Source of the DNA: Armatimonadota bacterium
GTDB taxonomy: Bacteria; Armatimonadota; Hebobacteria; GCA-020354555; CP070648
DNA length: 37,353 nucleotides
Reading direction: 5' to 3'
Assembly: GCA_020354555.1 (NCBI GenBank)
Contig: CP070648.1
Coordinates: 1,824,652-1,862,004 of the forward strand
The position numbers and the translations under genes are program-made. Of the stretch, positions 16,978 through 25,494 are shown piece after piece. The stretch's first letter is position 1. Each line of letters begins with the position of its first letter. The notes below the pieces were generated by a model. It saw nothing but the letters and a program-made list of their open reading frames with translations, ran no database searches and was not told where the DNA came from.

Positions 16978-18309
16978 GTGGGACGAATGATCTTCACCTT
17001 CACCTCTCTGGCCTATTACGTTGACGCGCCGTGGGGCCGCGGCCTGCCGCGAGACGGGCTTCACCGCATGGCCGAGGTCGCACACGGTCGCGGCGTGCCG
17101 GTGACATGGTTGGTCAACGCGAAGTCGGCGGAAGGCTTCAAGGACGAACTCTCGGATTTCCACTACCGTTTCGGCGACGACATCGGCCTGTCCTGGGGCT
17201 CATCTACCGCGACGCCCGGCGCGAGCGACGACCCGCGCGCGGACCTCAAGCGCCTGCGCGCGCTGTTCCCGTGGTCGAAGGTCAGCATCGTCGGCTCGGG
17301 CCACCGCTCGAATGAGATGGTGCATCAGCTCGCCGAGCTGGGCATTGAAGGCCTGTGGGGCTCGTGCTGGGAGCAGATTGAAATTGATGAAATCACCGAC
17401 CGCGGCGCGCCCTGGGGCACGTACTACATCTCGCCGGATAACTTCAAAGCTCCCGCCGCGAAGCCCGCACCCCTCGTCTCATTCGAGTGGACCGCGCGCG
17501 ACCTCTGCAAGTCCGTGCACTCCGGCAACCCGACGATCTTCTCCTCCGACCCCAATGATGTCGCCCGCGCCGATCTCGTCCACGGCCGCGACATCGCCTA
17601 CTGGGCGGCGATGTTCGATCAGTACCACCGCAACCTGGCGCACAACGACCTCGTCTTCTTCGCCATGCATCAGGAAGCACACGAGATGGAGTACAGCGAC
17701 GTCTGCCGCTCGTACACGCCGGAGGACATCGCCGACTCCGCCGAGATGATGGACGCGTTGTTCGAGTATGTGCAGAGCAAGCCCGGCGTGGAGCTGATGA
17801 CCCTGCCCCAAGCGGCCGATGCCTATCGCCGCCAGAATCCGCACGGCACTGCTCCCGCGTACATGCTATTCGACGACATCCCCACCGGGCCGATGGCCTA
17901 CTGGTACACGAAGGGCACGCCGCCCGGCCCGTGGCCGCGCACGTTCCTGTACTACGATGCGGACTGTCAGCTCGCGTTCATCGAGGGCAAGTTCGAGCCG
18001 GTGCTGCTGCGCAATTACCGCGGAGCCGGCGATCCCGATGACAAGCACTTCTTCGCGGAGCGGGAGGTGCCGAAGGTGCGCGTGCCCTACGGCAAGGAAA
18101 TGGTCGAATCCGGCGACTTCGAGTTCACGATCCTGAGCGACAAGGCGCTGCCCTTCGGGGTGTCATTCTGGTACGATTTCGCGCGCTGGCGCGTGCGCGA
18201 GGTCGAGGGTGCGGCAGACTGGAGGCAAATCGAGGACACGCTGCTCTTCGTGCGGCTCGACGTGCCCACAGGCACCACCACTCTGCGCGTGCGCCTGACG
18301 CCCGCGTGA
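16978..18309 (+). CDS. unrecognised protein, possibly polysaccharide-deacetylase-like barrel
   Basis: 443 residues from GTG 16978, with AGGAG at 16966-16970 (7-base spacing); ATG at 16987 is the alternative. The N-terminal ~290 residues alternate strands and helices in a way that recalls NodB-like deacetylases or GH57/38-type barrels: IFTFTSLAYYVDAPWG at the start, VPVTWLVNAKSAEGF, FGDDIGLSWGSS, VGSGHRSNEMVHQLAELGIEGLWG and FFAMHQEAHEMEY. Asp/His residues that could bind metal are present, but no canonical TFDD motif. The last ~120 residues are beta-rich. No signal peptide, so probably cytoplasmic. Divergent from the sialidase-like gene across a perfect palindrome, which suggests shared control. 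Confidence 0.65.
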   Translation: MGRMIFTFTSLAYYVDAPWGRGLPRDGLHRMAEVAHGRGVPVTWLVNAKSAEGFKDELSDFHYRFGDDIGLSWGSSTATPGASDDPRADLKRLRALFPWSKVSIVGSGHRSNEMVHQLAELGIEGLWGSCWEQIEIDEITDRGAPWGTYYISPDNFKAPAAKPAPLVSFEWTARDLCKSVHSGNPTIFSSDPNDVARADLVHGRDIAYWAAMFDQYHRNLAHNDLVFFAMHQEAHEMEYSDVCRSYTPEDIADSAEMMDALFEYVQSKPGVELMTLPQAADAYRRQNPHGTAPAYMLFDDIPTGPMAYWYTKGTPPGPWPRTFLYYDADCQLAFIEGKFEPVLLRNYRGAGDPDDKHFFAEREVPKVRVPYGKEMVESGDFEFTILSDKALPFGVSFWYDFARWRVREVEGAADWRQIEDTLLFVRLDVPTGTTTLRVRLTPA

Positions 18310-18353
18310 GGGAGAGGATGCAGTTGCCGAAGGCGCAGGCGCGGACGCGGCGC

Positions 18354-19196
18354 TCAGGCAGGCGACGGCTTCAGATGTGTGTCCAGGAACGTGAGGGCAC
18401 GGCCGAAGACTTCCGCGCTTTGCTGATCTAGGTCATGCCCGATACCGGCCATTCGCAGGAATTCAACCGGCGCCTCGGCTGCGCGCAGCGCCGCGACGAA
18501 TGCGTCGGACTGCTTGACCGGCACCAGGTCATCCTCGCCCCCGTGGCACACCAGGAACGGCGTGGCGCTCGCCGCGACATAGCTGATCGGGCTCGCCCGC
18601 GCGCAGGCCGCAGCGCGATCAACAGCAGCGGCGCCGAGGAACTGCTCCACCGCCGGGCGCAAGGTCTGCCACAACGCCGCAAGATCAAACGGAGCAGAGC
18701 AGCACAGCGCGCACTGCGCGCGACTCGGGAGGTGTGAGCTGCCTCCCTCGCCCTCGAACTGACCTGGCGTCAGTGCCACCATCGCCGCCAGATGCCCGCC
18801 CGCCGAGTGGCCCCATACCGCGATACGACGCGGATCCGCCCGGCTCTCCGCCGCACGCGCTCGCAGCCAGCGCACCGCGCACTTGCAGTCCTCCAACGCC
18901 GCCGGGAACGGAGCATCAACGGAGACTCGGTAGTCCACCGACGCGCACGCGTAACCGTGTGACGCGACTCGCGCCGCCAGATCGCGATAGCTCTCCTTCT
19001 CTCCCCCGTGCCACCCGCCGCCGTGGATAAACACAACCGCCGGCAGAAGGGACTCCTTGCCGTCGGCCGGGCGGTAGAGGTCGAGCTTCAGATCTCTCCT
19101 TCCGCCTCGGCCGAAGACGACATCGGTCGCAACTGCAACCGGAGCCTTCAATCCTCGGACTTCCAGCGGCCTGAACTCGTATGAGCTGGACGTCAT
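18354..19196 (-). CDS. alpha/beta hydrolase, acetyl-esterase/carboxylesterase type
   Basis: 280 residues, no signal peptide. It has the BD-FAE / hormone-sensitive-lipase-like layout: oxyanion loop FIHGGGWHGG (56-65), nucleophile elbow GHSAGG with Ser131, acid in HGGEDDLVP (Asp222 or 223) and catalytic His254 in GIGHDLD. Enzymes of this group remove acetyl or feruloyl esters from plant polysaccharide fragments; the neighbouring pectin-lyase-like gene fits that role, though the substrate is inferred. It is 57 bases after the propeller gene on the same strand and is probably the last gene of that unit. Confidence 0.85.
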   Translation of the reverse strand: MTSSSYEFRPLEVRGLKAPVAVATDVVFGRGGRRDLKLDLYRPADGKESLLPAVVFIHGGGWHGGEKESYRDLAARVASHGYACASVDYRVSVDAPFPAALEDCKCAVRWLRARAAESRADPRRIAVWGHSAGGHLAAMVALTPGQFEGEGGSSHLPSRAQCALCCSAPFDLAALWQTLRPAVEQFLGAAAVDRAAACARASPISYVAASATPFLVCHGGEDDLVPVKQSDAFVAALRAAEAPVEFLRMAGIGHDLDQQSAEVFGRALTFLDTHLKPSPA

Positions 19197-19253
19197 CGCG
19201 TTCGCTCGCGCGCTGTGCGCGCCGAATGGCTCACTATGTCCCTTCGCTGGGCG

Positions 19254-20396
19254 TCAGAGCCACTTGCTCGCGCCGTCCAGCTCCCCGGCAATGACGCGCT
19301 CGCGAAACTCGCCCGAAATGTGCGCGACGTAGATCTGCGGGATGCCCGTGCGGTCCGAACGGAACACGCACAGGCTGCCGTCTTGCGACAGGCACGGGTG
19401 CGGATGGCCGAACTCATAATGATCCTGGCTGGCGCCCGCGTGGCACAGCGCCGCGAAATGGCCCGTGGGCACGTGGATGAGCTGGAGGCCCTGGTCGGGC
19501 CAATTCGTATCGGCGACAATCCATTCGCCGTTCCATGAAGCGCCGGAGTGCCAGAAGTACGGCCCCGCCGCGAGCTTGCGCGGGTCGCTGCCTTGCTCCG
19601 CGAGCCAGATGCATTTGTGCGGCGGCTTGCCGCATCCTTGCACGGCCAGGCGGCTCCCCAACAGCGTGGCATGCGCGTACATCTCGGGGCAGAAGTTCCC
19701 AATATCGTTGCCGTCCTCGTCCGCGAGCCACTTCGCCTGGAGTTCGCCGGTGTTGGTTACGTTGCGCGAGCCGTCTTCGCGCGCAACCGTGCCCCATTCG
19801 ACGGTGCCTTTCGTCACGATGAGCCGTGGACCCGTGGGGTCGCAAGCGAAGAGGTGTCCGTCGACTTCGACCGGCGTGGTTTCGCCGGTGTCGAGATCAA
19901 CGCGGATGACCCCGCCCGATGGGTGCGCGCCGTGGAGGATGAACAGCCGCCGCCCGTCGGCGGATATGTGGAGATTGCGAACGCGACTCCCCTGGGGGCA
20001 GTGCTCGTGCAGCGAGCACTGCTCATCCACGCGACCGGTTTCCACCTCGACCGCGCACAACGTATAGCCCCACACACAGTAGATGGTTCTACCGTCCAAC
20101 GCCAGGCGGGCGGCGGGGCGACCGTAATAGCCCCCCTCCTCCATGCTCTCGCCGCGCTCCGTCAGTTGAAAGAGGTTCAGCCCGTCGGTATCAACGCGGA
20201 ACAGATCCCATGGCGCATCGCGGGCGGCGGCGCGCTGGCAGAACAGGACGACGTGCTGGTTGTCGGGCGTGATGCACGGCCAGTCGTACAGGAAATGCGC
20301 GCTCGGGGTCGGATAGCTGGTGAGCTGGATCACCTTCACGCCGGTCCGGGGGTCCACTCGTTGAATCCGCTCGCTGGCAAACGGCGTTCGCAGCAT
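19254..20396 (-). CDS. oligogalacturonate-lyase-like (PL22) seven-bladed propeller
   Basis: 380 residues from ATG 20396, preceded by AGGAG. Repeating strand-turn motifs of a TolB/PL22 propeller run through it: PCITPDNQHVVLFCQR near 40, LHISADGRRLFI mid-protein, HSGASWNGEWIVADTNWPDQ near 285 and GHPHPCLSQDGSLCVFRSD near 332. The late His-x-His cluster and the preceding HSG match the region that binds the divalent metal in oligogalacturonate lyase, which cleaves unsaturated pectin oligomers in the cytoplasm. No export signal, in keeping with that family. Substrate assignment remains tentative because many PL22-like propellers lack lyase activity. Confidence 0.75.
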   Translation of the reverse strand: MLRTPFASERIQRVDPRTGVKVIQLTSYPTPSAHFLYDWPCITPDNQHVVLFCQRAAARDAPWDLFRVDTDGLNLFQLTERGESMEEGGYYGRPAARLALDGRTIYCVWGYTLCAVEVETGRVDEQCSLHEHCPQGSRVRNLHISADGRRLFILHGAHPSGGVIRVDLDTGETTPVEVDGHLFACDPTGPRLIVTKGTVEWGTVAREDGSRNVTNTGELQAKWLADEDGNDIGNFCPEMYAHATLLGSRLAVQGCGKPPHKCIWLAEQGSDPRKLAAGPYFWHSGASWNGEWIVADTNWPDQGLQLIHVPTGHFAALCHAGASQDHYEFGHPHPCLSQDGSLCVFRSDRTGIPQIYVAHISGEFRERVIAGELDGASKWL

Positions 20397-20513
20397 CAGT
20401 CATATGCTCCTTTGTCTGGTCGACCCCAGGCGTCCATACCCGGCACACGTCGGCGTCAGCAGGGTCTGCGTCGAAGGGGCGATCACGCCAGGGGGTGACA
20501 TCCGGATCGCCGA

Positions 20514-21689
20514 TCAGCGCCCGGGCGCCTTATAGTGGTAGGATTCCCCCCACGTCATCGGTAGGACGGGGTAGTCCGATGCGAGCAGCTGGGGGTACGT
20601 CGTGCCCAGGTACTCCGCGTCGCGCCAGTAGGGCACCCGGTCCCATACGGGGTGGCTCAGCTCGTTCTCGTGTCCGGGGATCACCAACTTCGGATTGAAC
20701 CCGCGCGTGAGCCGGTAGATGTCATTGAGCCAGCAGTTGGTCATCAACACGTCAACGCGGTGGTGCTCGCGCACCTTGTCAATCCACTCGTAGTCCTCCT
20801 GGTATGCCGGATATGGATCGTTGATCTGATCGCCGTTGTGGGCAAACGACATGCCCTCCGGAGTGAACACCAGCGCGACGTTGTTCGGGAGACCACTCCC
20901 CTGGTATTGCTGCCCCGGGTACACGACCACCTCGAGTTGCCGCGCCCCGTCCTGAATCGGCAAGCGCTGCACGGTGTGCGCCTCACGCTTCAGACGCGTG
21001 ATCTGCTCGTGGATGGGCGACCCCTCGAAGGCATTGGGCGGCGCGACGACCGGTTTGCCGTGAGCGAGGAAGGTCCGCGCGATCCACTCGTCCGCATGAT
21101 CGCCGTGGCGGTGACTGATGAAGAGCACGTCGCACTGCCGCACCAGGCGCTCCGCCAAGTCGTCGGGGATCGGAAAGCCCGGGCTCAGGCCGATGCTTCG
21201 GCCGCCTTCCGCGTCGCTTACGCGGAACCCCTGCGGCCCGCGATACACGTCGAACGCCAGGGTCACCGTCGCCGTGCGCACGACGAAACCGTGGTTGTAG
21301 AGCTTCCAGATGATCGCGCCTTCACTGACCCGCGTGCCCTCCATCTGCGCGACGGCGCGTTCTATCCGCGCGCGGTAGAACTCTTGAACCGGCGGCCGGC
21401 TCGGCGCGTATTGCTCGTGTAGCACGCCGTCGAGCACGAGCAGCGCTAAGCGGCGTTCGGGCGGCTCGGGCACTTGCGGCGGCACGCGGCTCAGCGTCTC
21501 GTTAACCTGGGCGAGCAGCGCCTGAGCTTGCCGACTCAGGTACGCGTCATCGTCTTCACTGATGCGCGGGTCAACCTGCTCAGCCGCCGCCGACATCGCA
21601 GTCAAGCCGCACACGATCACTAACGCCGCGATCAGCGGCGCGCCCTGTTGACAGATCGTCAGGAATCCCTTCACAGTGCTGCTCTCCAT
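20514..21689 (-). CDS. metallo-beta-lactamase-fold hydrolase, exported
   Basis: 391 residues from ATG 21689. A hydrophobic signal (residues ~16-36, cleavage near SAAAEQ) indicates export. A helical segment (~45-125) precedes the MBL domain, which holds the metal motif SHRHGDHADEW (H193, H195, D197 or D199 region), FAHNGDQ (284-288) and IPGHENE (338-344, H340). The layout resembles UlaG/L-ascorbate-6-phosphate-lactonase-like or general beta-lactamase-superfamily proteins. Reaction unknown. It heads a three-gene minus cluster, 117 bases before the PL22-like gene. In-frame codons further upstream to 21881 look non-coding. Confidence 0.8.
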   Translation of the reverse strand: MESSTVKGFLTICQQGAPLIAALVIVCGLTAMSAAAEQVDPRISEDDDAYLSRQAQALLAQVNETLSRVPPQVPEPPERRLALLVLDGVLHEQYAPSRPPVQEFYRARIERAVAQMEGTRVSEGAIIWKLYNHGFVVRTATVTLAFDVYRGPQGFRVSDAEGGRSIGLSPGFPIPDDLAERLVRQCDVLFISHRHGDHADEWIARTFLAHGKPVVAPPNAFEGSPIHEQITRLKREAHTVQRLPIQDGARQLEVVVYPGQQYQGSGLPNNVALVFTPEGMSFAHNGDQINDPYPAYQEDYEWIDKVREHHRVDVLMTNCWLNDIYRLTRGFNPKLVIPGHENELSHPVWDRVPYWRDAEYLGTTYPQLLASDYPVLPMTWGESYHYKAPGR

Positions 21690-22062
21690 ATCGTTCGCGC
21701 TCCGTAGCATGGGGCTAAGCAAGAACGTCGCGAAGCCATGCGCTTCTGGACTGCTGTTCGGCGCGCCGCCGTCAGTTACCTTCGGCGGCACGGCGCAACG
21801 GGTGTGGGCAGGTCGCATAGCACACGGCCTCGCTTCGTGCCCGCACCCGACAGGATGCCTCGCCGCCGCACGCGAATCCACGTTTCAGCCGTTCAGCTAT
21901 CGCCGCGCGCAAGTGCTCCGCAGCGCCGCTCGCGGCGCCGGCGGAGCCGCGGCATCGAGACTCCTCCCGAACGGAGTCTGCCAGCGTGATTCGCCTGACT
22001 TGGAGCCCTGCGAATACACGGACCCCATGAGGTCATCGCGCGTGCTGACCCAGAGGTGGCAT
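21690..22062. promoter_or_regulatory. divergent intergenic region with hairpin
   Basis: Between the MBL-fold gene (minus) and the 22063 gene (plus). It contains a perfect 7-bp hairpin, AGACTCC (21958-21964) with GGAGTCT (21973-21979), loop TCCCGAAC, in the leader of the plus gene, and a GC-rich inverted repeat GCGCCGC/GCGGCGC just before it. No clear promoter boxes and no protein-like frame. Confidence 0.35.
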
Positions 22063-22731
22063 ATGAGGAGAGTGGCGGTCGCGTTGCCCATACTCACTCT
22101 CGGGCTGGTGCTCTGTGCCTGCAGTGCCTCGGCCCACCAACCCAGGATCGTGGAATCGGGCAAGACGCCGATAGTGGTCGAGGCCCCTGAGGTTTCCAAA
22201 GCCTACTACGGCGAACTCGACGGCGCGCCTCGACTCTTCGCAGTGCGTTCCGATCATCCCTTCATCTTGTATGTCAACGTTCTGGTGCCGAGAATCCCCG
22301 GCATTCAGAAGAACATCTCCGCGGAAATCCGCGACGGCAAGGGCAACTTGGTTGCAGAACTCGACGGCCCGAACTTCCGCTGGACCGAGTTCCACGAGCC
22401 CTTTGGCGGCGATGATTACTACCGCGGCCCGGAGTTCAGCAAGGATGTCGAAGCGGGGGAGTACACGATCACCGTCTTCAACTCCGGCAACCGCGGCAAA
22501 TACGTCCTGGCCGTCGGCGAGAAGGAGGAGTTCCCGTTCAGCGAGATGGTCAGGACCGTCGCGGTCTTGCCGCGACTGAAGTCGGAGTTCTTCGAGAGAT
22601 CGCCGCTCACCATCCTGTTCAGTTACACCGGCGCGTTTCTGGCCGTGCCGCTGTTGGCGATCACAGCAGTCGCCTACCTGTTCGTCAGATGGCGTCGGTC
22701 GTCAGCGTCGTCCCGGCACGGCCGAAGATGA
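22063..22731 (+). CDS. exported beta-sandwich protein with C-terminal membrane anchor
   Basis: 222 residues from ATG 22063, with AGAGGTGG at 22052-22059. A signal peptide (residues 1-24, ending SASA) is followed by a ~150-residue beta-rich domain with EVSKAYYGELDG, an Asp/Gly-rich turn GGDDYYRGPEF and EAGEYTITVFNSGNRGKYVLAVG. That last stretch resembles periplasmic PPC or copper-resistance-type sandwiches. One helix near the end (~190-212) followed by RWRR gives an outside-facing domain anchored in the inner membrane. I do not recognise the family. It stands alone, convergent with the PAP2 gene. Confidence 0.7.
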   Translation: MRRVAVALPILTLGLVLCACSASAHQPRIVESGKTPIVVEAPEVSKAYYGELDGAPRLFAVRSDHPFILYVNVLVPRIPGIQKNISAEIRDGKGNLVAELDGPNFRWTEFHEPFGGDDYYRGPEFSKDVEAGEYTITVFNSGNRGKYVLAVGEKEEFPFSEMVRTVAVLPRLKSEFFERSPLTILFSYTGAFLAVPLLAITAVAYLFVRWRRSSASSRHGRR

Positions 22732-22742
22732 CCCACCGGTGG

Positions 22743-22785
22743 CACCCGGTACCATCCCCCCTCGCGGGATGCGGGCTCCCGGGTG
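22743..22785. terminator. nested hairpin between convergent genes
   Basis: Outer arms CACCCGG (22743-22749) and CCGGGTG (22779-22785) enclose inner arms CATCCC (22753-22758) and GGGATG (22766-22771). It lies between the stops of the 22063 gene and the PAP2 gene. No U-tract; symmetry suggests it serves both directions. Confidence 0.45.
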
Positions 22786-22801
22786 TTGACTGCGGTCGGC
22801 C

Positions 22802-23629
22802 TCACCACCGCCATTCCAGGAGATTCCCGTTATGCTTCAGCACTTGCTTCGTGACGAGGATTCCCACCAGCGCACCGGCGGCGACATCGGTGGGATAATG
22901 ACGGCGCAGGGCAACGCGAGACACCGAGATAAGGGCGGCGCCGACGTACGCCGGCTCGCGCAGATCAGGGTAGTGGTGGGCGATGACGGTGGCAGCCGAG
23001 AAGGCGCTGGCGGCGTGACCAGACGGAAAGGAGAAGCTGGTATCGCCCGAACCGTCGCCGGGTTCATTGGGCCGCGGTCGCTGGACCGTGCGTTTCAGCA
23101 GACCAACCATCACGGTCGTCGTCAGCCCCGCGGAGGCGAAATCCTGGGCCGCGTGGCGTGAGCGGGAATCACCCCCGGCGTATAGAGCTGCGCACACAAC
23201 CCCCATCGCGGGCCAGTTGCCTAGGTCGGTCAGCGTGTGGGATACGGCCTCGATCTTAGGATGCTCGGCGCTCTCCGTTGTGGCCGTGGCGATAACGTGT
23301 TGATCCAGTCTCCGCAGGGGCTCGGCGAGCGCCGCAACGATCAGCAGCGCTGTCGTCTCGCGCCGGTCCTGCAGGTTGTACCTCAAGATGGGCAGGGCCT
23401 CAGAGGGCAGCCGCGAGGACTCATACACAGCCAGCTCCGCGCGTGGGGCAGAGGGCCGTTCAGCAGTGATGGTGATCGTCTCCACGGGCTGATCCGGGAG
23501 CAGTCCGGACCAGTCCCTGTCCTTGCCAGCGCCCGATGCTGCGGACCCGGCGAGGTGCAGCAACACGATCACAGAGACACAAAACCACCGCCGGCGCGAC
23601 CGACGCATATCTCGCTTGATTGAGCGCAT
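22802..23629 (-). CDS. PAP2-family phosphatase
   Basis: 275 residues. N-terminal Arg/Lys cluster and hydrophobic stretch (15-33) form a signal or first helix. The three acid-phosphatase motifs are complete: K179-x6-R186-P187, PSGH (202-205) and S237-R238-x5-H244-x3-D248. Several hydrophobic helices surround them, so this is a membrane-associated lipid phosphatase such as an undecaprenyl- or phosphatidate-phosphatase type enzyme acting on the outer face of the inner membrane; the lipid is unknown. A ~60-residue polar insert (35-95) before the core is longer than usual. It is divergent from hgcA with a 498-base gap. Confidence 0.9.
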   Translation of the reverse strand: MRSIKRDMRRSRRRWFCVSVIVLLHLAGSAASGAGKDRDWSGLLPDQPVETITITAERPSAPRAELAVYESSRLPSEALPILRYNLQDRRETTALLIVAALAEPLRRLDQHVIATATTESAEHPKIEAVSHTLTDLGNWPAMGVVCAALYAGGDSRSRHAAQDFASAGLTTTVMVGLLKRTVQRPRPNEPGDGSGDTSFSFPSGHAASAFSAATVIAHHYPDLREPAYVGAALISVSRVALRRHYPTDVAAGALVGILVTKQVLKHNGNLLEWRW

Positions 23630-24127
23630 TATCGTATTCCCATGGAGCTTCAGGCCGGCGCGGGCACCGGTTCCGGACTAATCCCGATGGCGCAACTGCG
23701 CCGCGCTCCGGAGCGCTTGCGTGCGGCAGCGCCCGAGACTCTCTAGGCGACACCGAGTTCAGGGCTGCCGCCCATGGGCGATTCTTCACGTAGACGGGAG
23801 CAGGCTCCTGTCCGTTGTACGCAGCATTTGCGTCTTGGTCAAGGATGGAACGCACTTGAGAGTCGCCGCATCGCCGGTCTATGAGCCTGGACCGGGGCGA
23901 ACGCGCCGGCGGTCGGCCAGAGGCGGAATCGGTAGGCATGGCGCGCGACACGGGAGACGAGCTTCGAGGCGGCGGGCGCGCGAGGAGCGTACCACCGACC
24001 TGTGACAGCGATGAACAGTGCAGGCCACAGGGATCGAATGATGCGGTAGCGAAAAACTTCTTCAGACAGCGCCGATTGCGACTGACCGGCGCACTGTACT
24101 CCGAGAGTCGAGGAGTCCAACCGGGCC
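23630..24127. promoter_or_regulatory. 498-base region between PAP2 gene and hgcA
   Basis: No credible gene. Two palindromes are nearly adjacent at 23690-23716: GCGCAACTGCGC (23690-23701) and GCGCTCCGGAGCGC (23703-23716), about 70 bases before the PAP2 start. A 25-base element at 23838-23862 recurs with 20/25 identity after hgcB. A weak promoter, TTGAGA (23856-23861) with TATGAG 18 bases on, faces hgcA. The hgcA ribosome site GAGGAG is at 24110-24115. Confidence 0.4.
23838..23862 (+). repeat. 25-base imperfect repeat, copy 1
   Basis: GTCAAGGATGGAACGCACTT continuing GAGAG. It matches 25716-25740 at 20 of 25 positions. The two copies lie on opposite sides of hgcAB in the same orientation. Confidence 0.4.
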
Positions 24128-25141
24128 GTGTGTGAATGCAGCGCATCAGTCAACCAAGCCCGCATCGAGCACACCACCAGCGCCATTCCCCTTGCGTGCC
24201 GCTGGGATCATCTCCTGGCCCGGTGGGGGGTCAACCGCGCCGGGCACAGAGTCGAGCCTGGGCTCTACGCGTTGGGGCGGCCCACGATGGATTCGCCGGT
24301 GTTCGTCACTGCCAACTACACGCTGAGCTTCGACGCGCTGCGGTCGGCGCTCGCGGGCATTGACGGCTACATCATGGTGCTCGACACCGAGGGGATCAAC
24401 GTGTGGTGTGCGGCCGGCAAAGGAACCTTCTGCGCCGACGAGGTGGTGCGCCAAGTCGAGGCAACCGGCCTCGCGCACATCGTCCGGCATCGCTCGCTCA
24501 TCCTGCCTCAGCTCAGCGCCGCGGGCGTCGCGGCACAAGAGGTCGCACAGCGCTCAGGGTTCGCTATCGAGTACGGCCCCGTGCGCGCGGTTGACTTGCC
24601 TGCCTATCTCGAGACGCGCCAGGCAACGCCGGAAATGCGCCGCGTCACCTTCGCCTTGCTGGAGCGCCTGGTTCTGATCCCCGTGGAACTCGTGCACGCG
24701 CTGCTGCCAATGGTGGTTGCCGCTGTGATCGCGTACTTCGTCTTTGGTGCGCTGGGAGCCATCGGCCTCATCGCCGCGGTGCTCGGCGGCACTGTCGCGT
24801 TCCCTATCCTACTACCGTGGCTCCCCGTCCGGGACTTCAGCGCCAAAGGGTTCATGCTCGGAGGCATTGTGGCGGTGCCCTTCGCGCTTGCACTGTGCCT
24901 GCGCACGCCGGACGCGCCAGTGTACTTCAGGGCGATCCGGGCGCTTGCGTATCTCCTGGCGTCGCTGCCGCTGACGGCCTTTCTTGCCCTCAACTTCACC
25001 GGGGCAACGCCGTTTACATCACGAACCGCCGTCAGGCGCGAGATATTCCGCTATGTTCCCGTCATGGCATGGGTGTTCGGTGCGGGCATAGTCCTCGCGA
25101 TTACGTCCGTCACGATCAGGGTATTGGGAGACTACCGGTGA
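24128..25141 (+). CDS. hgcA: HgcA, corrinoid methyltransferase of mercury methylation
   Basis: 337 residues, matching characterised HgcA in length. The defining cap-helix motif is NVWCAAGK (91-98); C94 is the residue expected to ligate cobalt of the corrinoid. Flanking HgcA features are present: EPGLYALG (43-50), SPVFVTANYTLSFDALR (56-72), LDTEGI before the motif, YGPVRAVDLPAYL (149-161) and TPEMRR (167-172). A membrane domain of five helices follows (~181-204, 208-232, 242-259, 269-290, 308-331), with the conserved FTGATPFTSRTAVRRE loop. HgcA passes a methyl group, from folate metabolism via the corrinoid, to Hg(II). The start is GTG 24128 with GAGGAG 12 bases upstream; ATG 24287 would cut off conserved sequence. 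It overlaps hgcB by 4 bases. Confidence 0.95.
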   Translation: MCECSASVNQARIEHTTSAIPLACRWDHLLARWGVNRAGHRVEPGLYALGRPTMDSPVFVTANYTLSFDALRSALAGIDGYIMVLDTEGINVWCAAGKGTFCADEVVRQVEATGLAHIVRHRSLILPQLSAAGVAAQEVAQRSGFAIEYGPVRAVDLPAYLETRQATPEMRRVTFALLERLVLIPVELVHALLPMVVAAVIAYFVFGALGAIGLIAAVLGGTVAFPILLPWLPVRDFSAKGFMLGGIVAVPFALALCLRTPDAPVYFRAIRALAYLLASLPLTAFLALNFTGATPFTSRTAVRREIFRYVPVMAWVFGAGIVLAITSVTIRVLGDYR

Positions 25142-25431
25142 CTGTCGCGTCTGCTGCCAACACATTGACGTACGACCCCGAGCTGTGCATCAACTGTGGG
25201 ATGTGCAGCATGGTCTGCCCGCACGGCGTATTCGAGGCGGGCGAAGAGGTGGCGCAACTCGTGCGCCACGGCGCCTGCATGGAGTGCGGCGCCTGCCCAC
25301 TCAATTGCCCCACCGGCGCCATTGCAGTGGACTGCGGCGTCGGCTGTGCCTATGCGCTCATGCGAGAGGCGCTGGCCGGGAAGAAGGACGGCGACTGCGG
25401 GTGCGGCCCCGGTTCCCCTTGTTGCTCCTGA
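25138..25431 (+). CDS. hgcB: HgcB, 2[4Fe-4S] ferredoxin of mercury methylation
   Basis: 97 residues from GTG 25138, overlapping the hgcA stop as GTGA, with GGGAG upstream. Two clusters of the form CX2CX2CX3CP are present: C17, C20, C23, C27-P and C47, C50, C53, C57-P. GVGCA (67-71) holds C70, equivalent to the extra conserved cysteine of HgcB. The tail ends CCS (C95, C96), the terminal vicinal pair thought to bind mercury. Additional cysteines at 66, 87 and 89 are also seen. HgcB supplies electrons to reduce the HgcA corrinoid and may deliver Hg(II). Position, overlap and size leave little doubt. Confidence 0.95.
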   Translation: MTVASAANTLTYDPELCINCGMCSMVCPHGVFEAGEEVAQLVRHGACMECGACPLNCPTGAIAVDCGVGCAYALMREALAGKKDGDCGCGPGSPCCS

Positions 25432-25494
25432 CCGCGCTTCTTCACGGCCTCGACCACGGAACGAGGCCAAGCCTCGCCAGGGCTCGTGAGGATG

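Noticed and set aside
19548-20498. 316-codon plus-strand frame
   Set aside because: Antisense to the PL22-like propeller gene, no recognisable motif and no ribosome site.
23839-24186. Minus-strand frame with a hydrophobic-looking stretch opposite the hgcA leader
   Set aside because: No start with a ribosome site, Arg-rich composition, overlaps the hgcA start; no family resemblance.
24287-25141. ATG 24287 as the hgcA start
   Set aside because: It would remove EPGLYALG and the preceding Trp-containing helix, which are part of HgcA; GTG 24128 has a ribosome site and gives the normal length.
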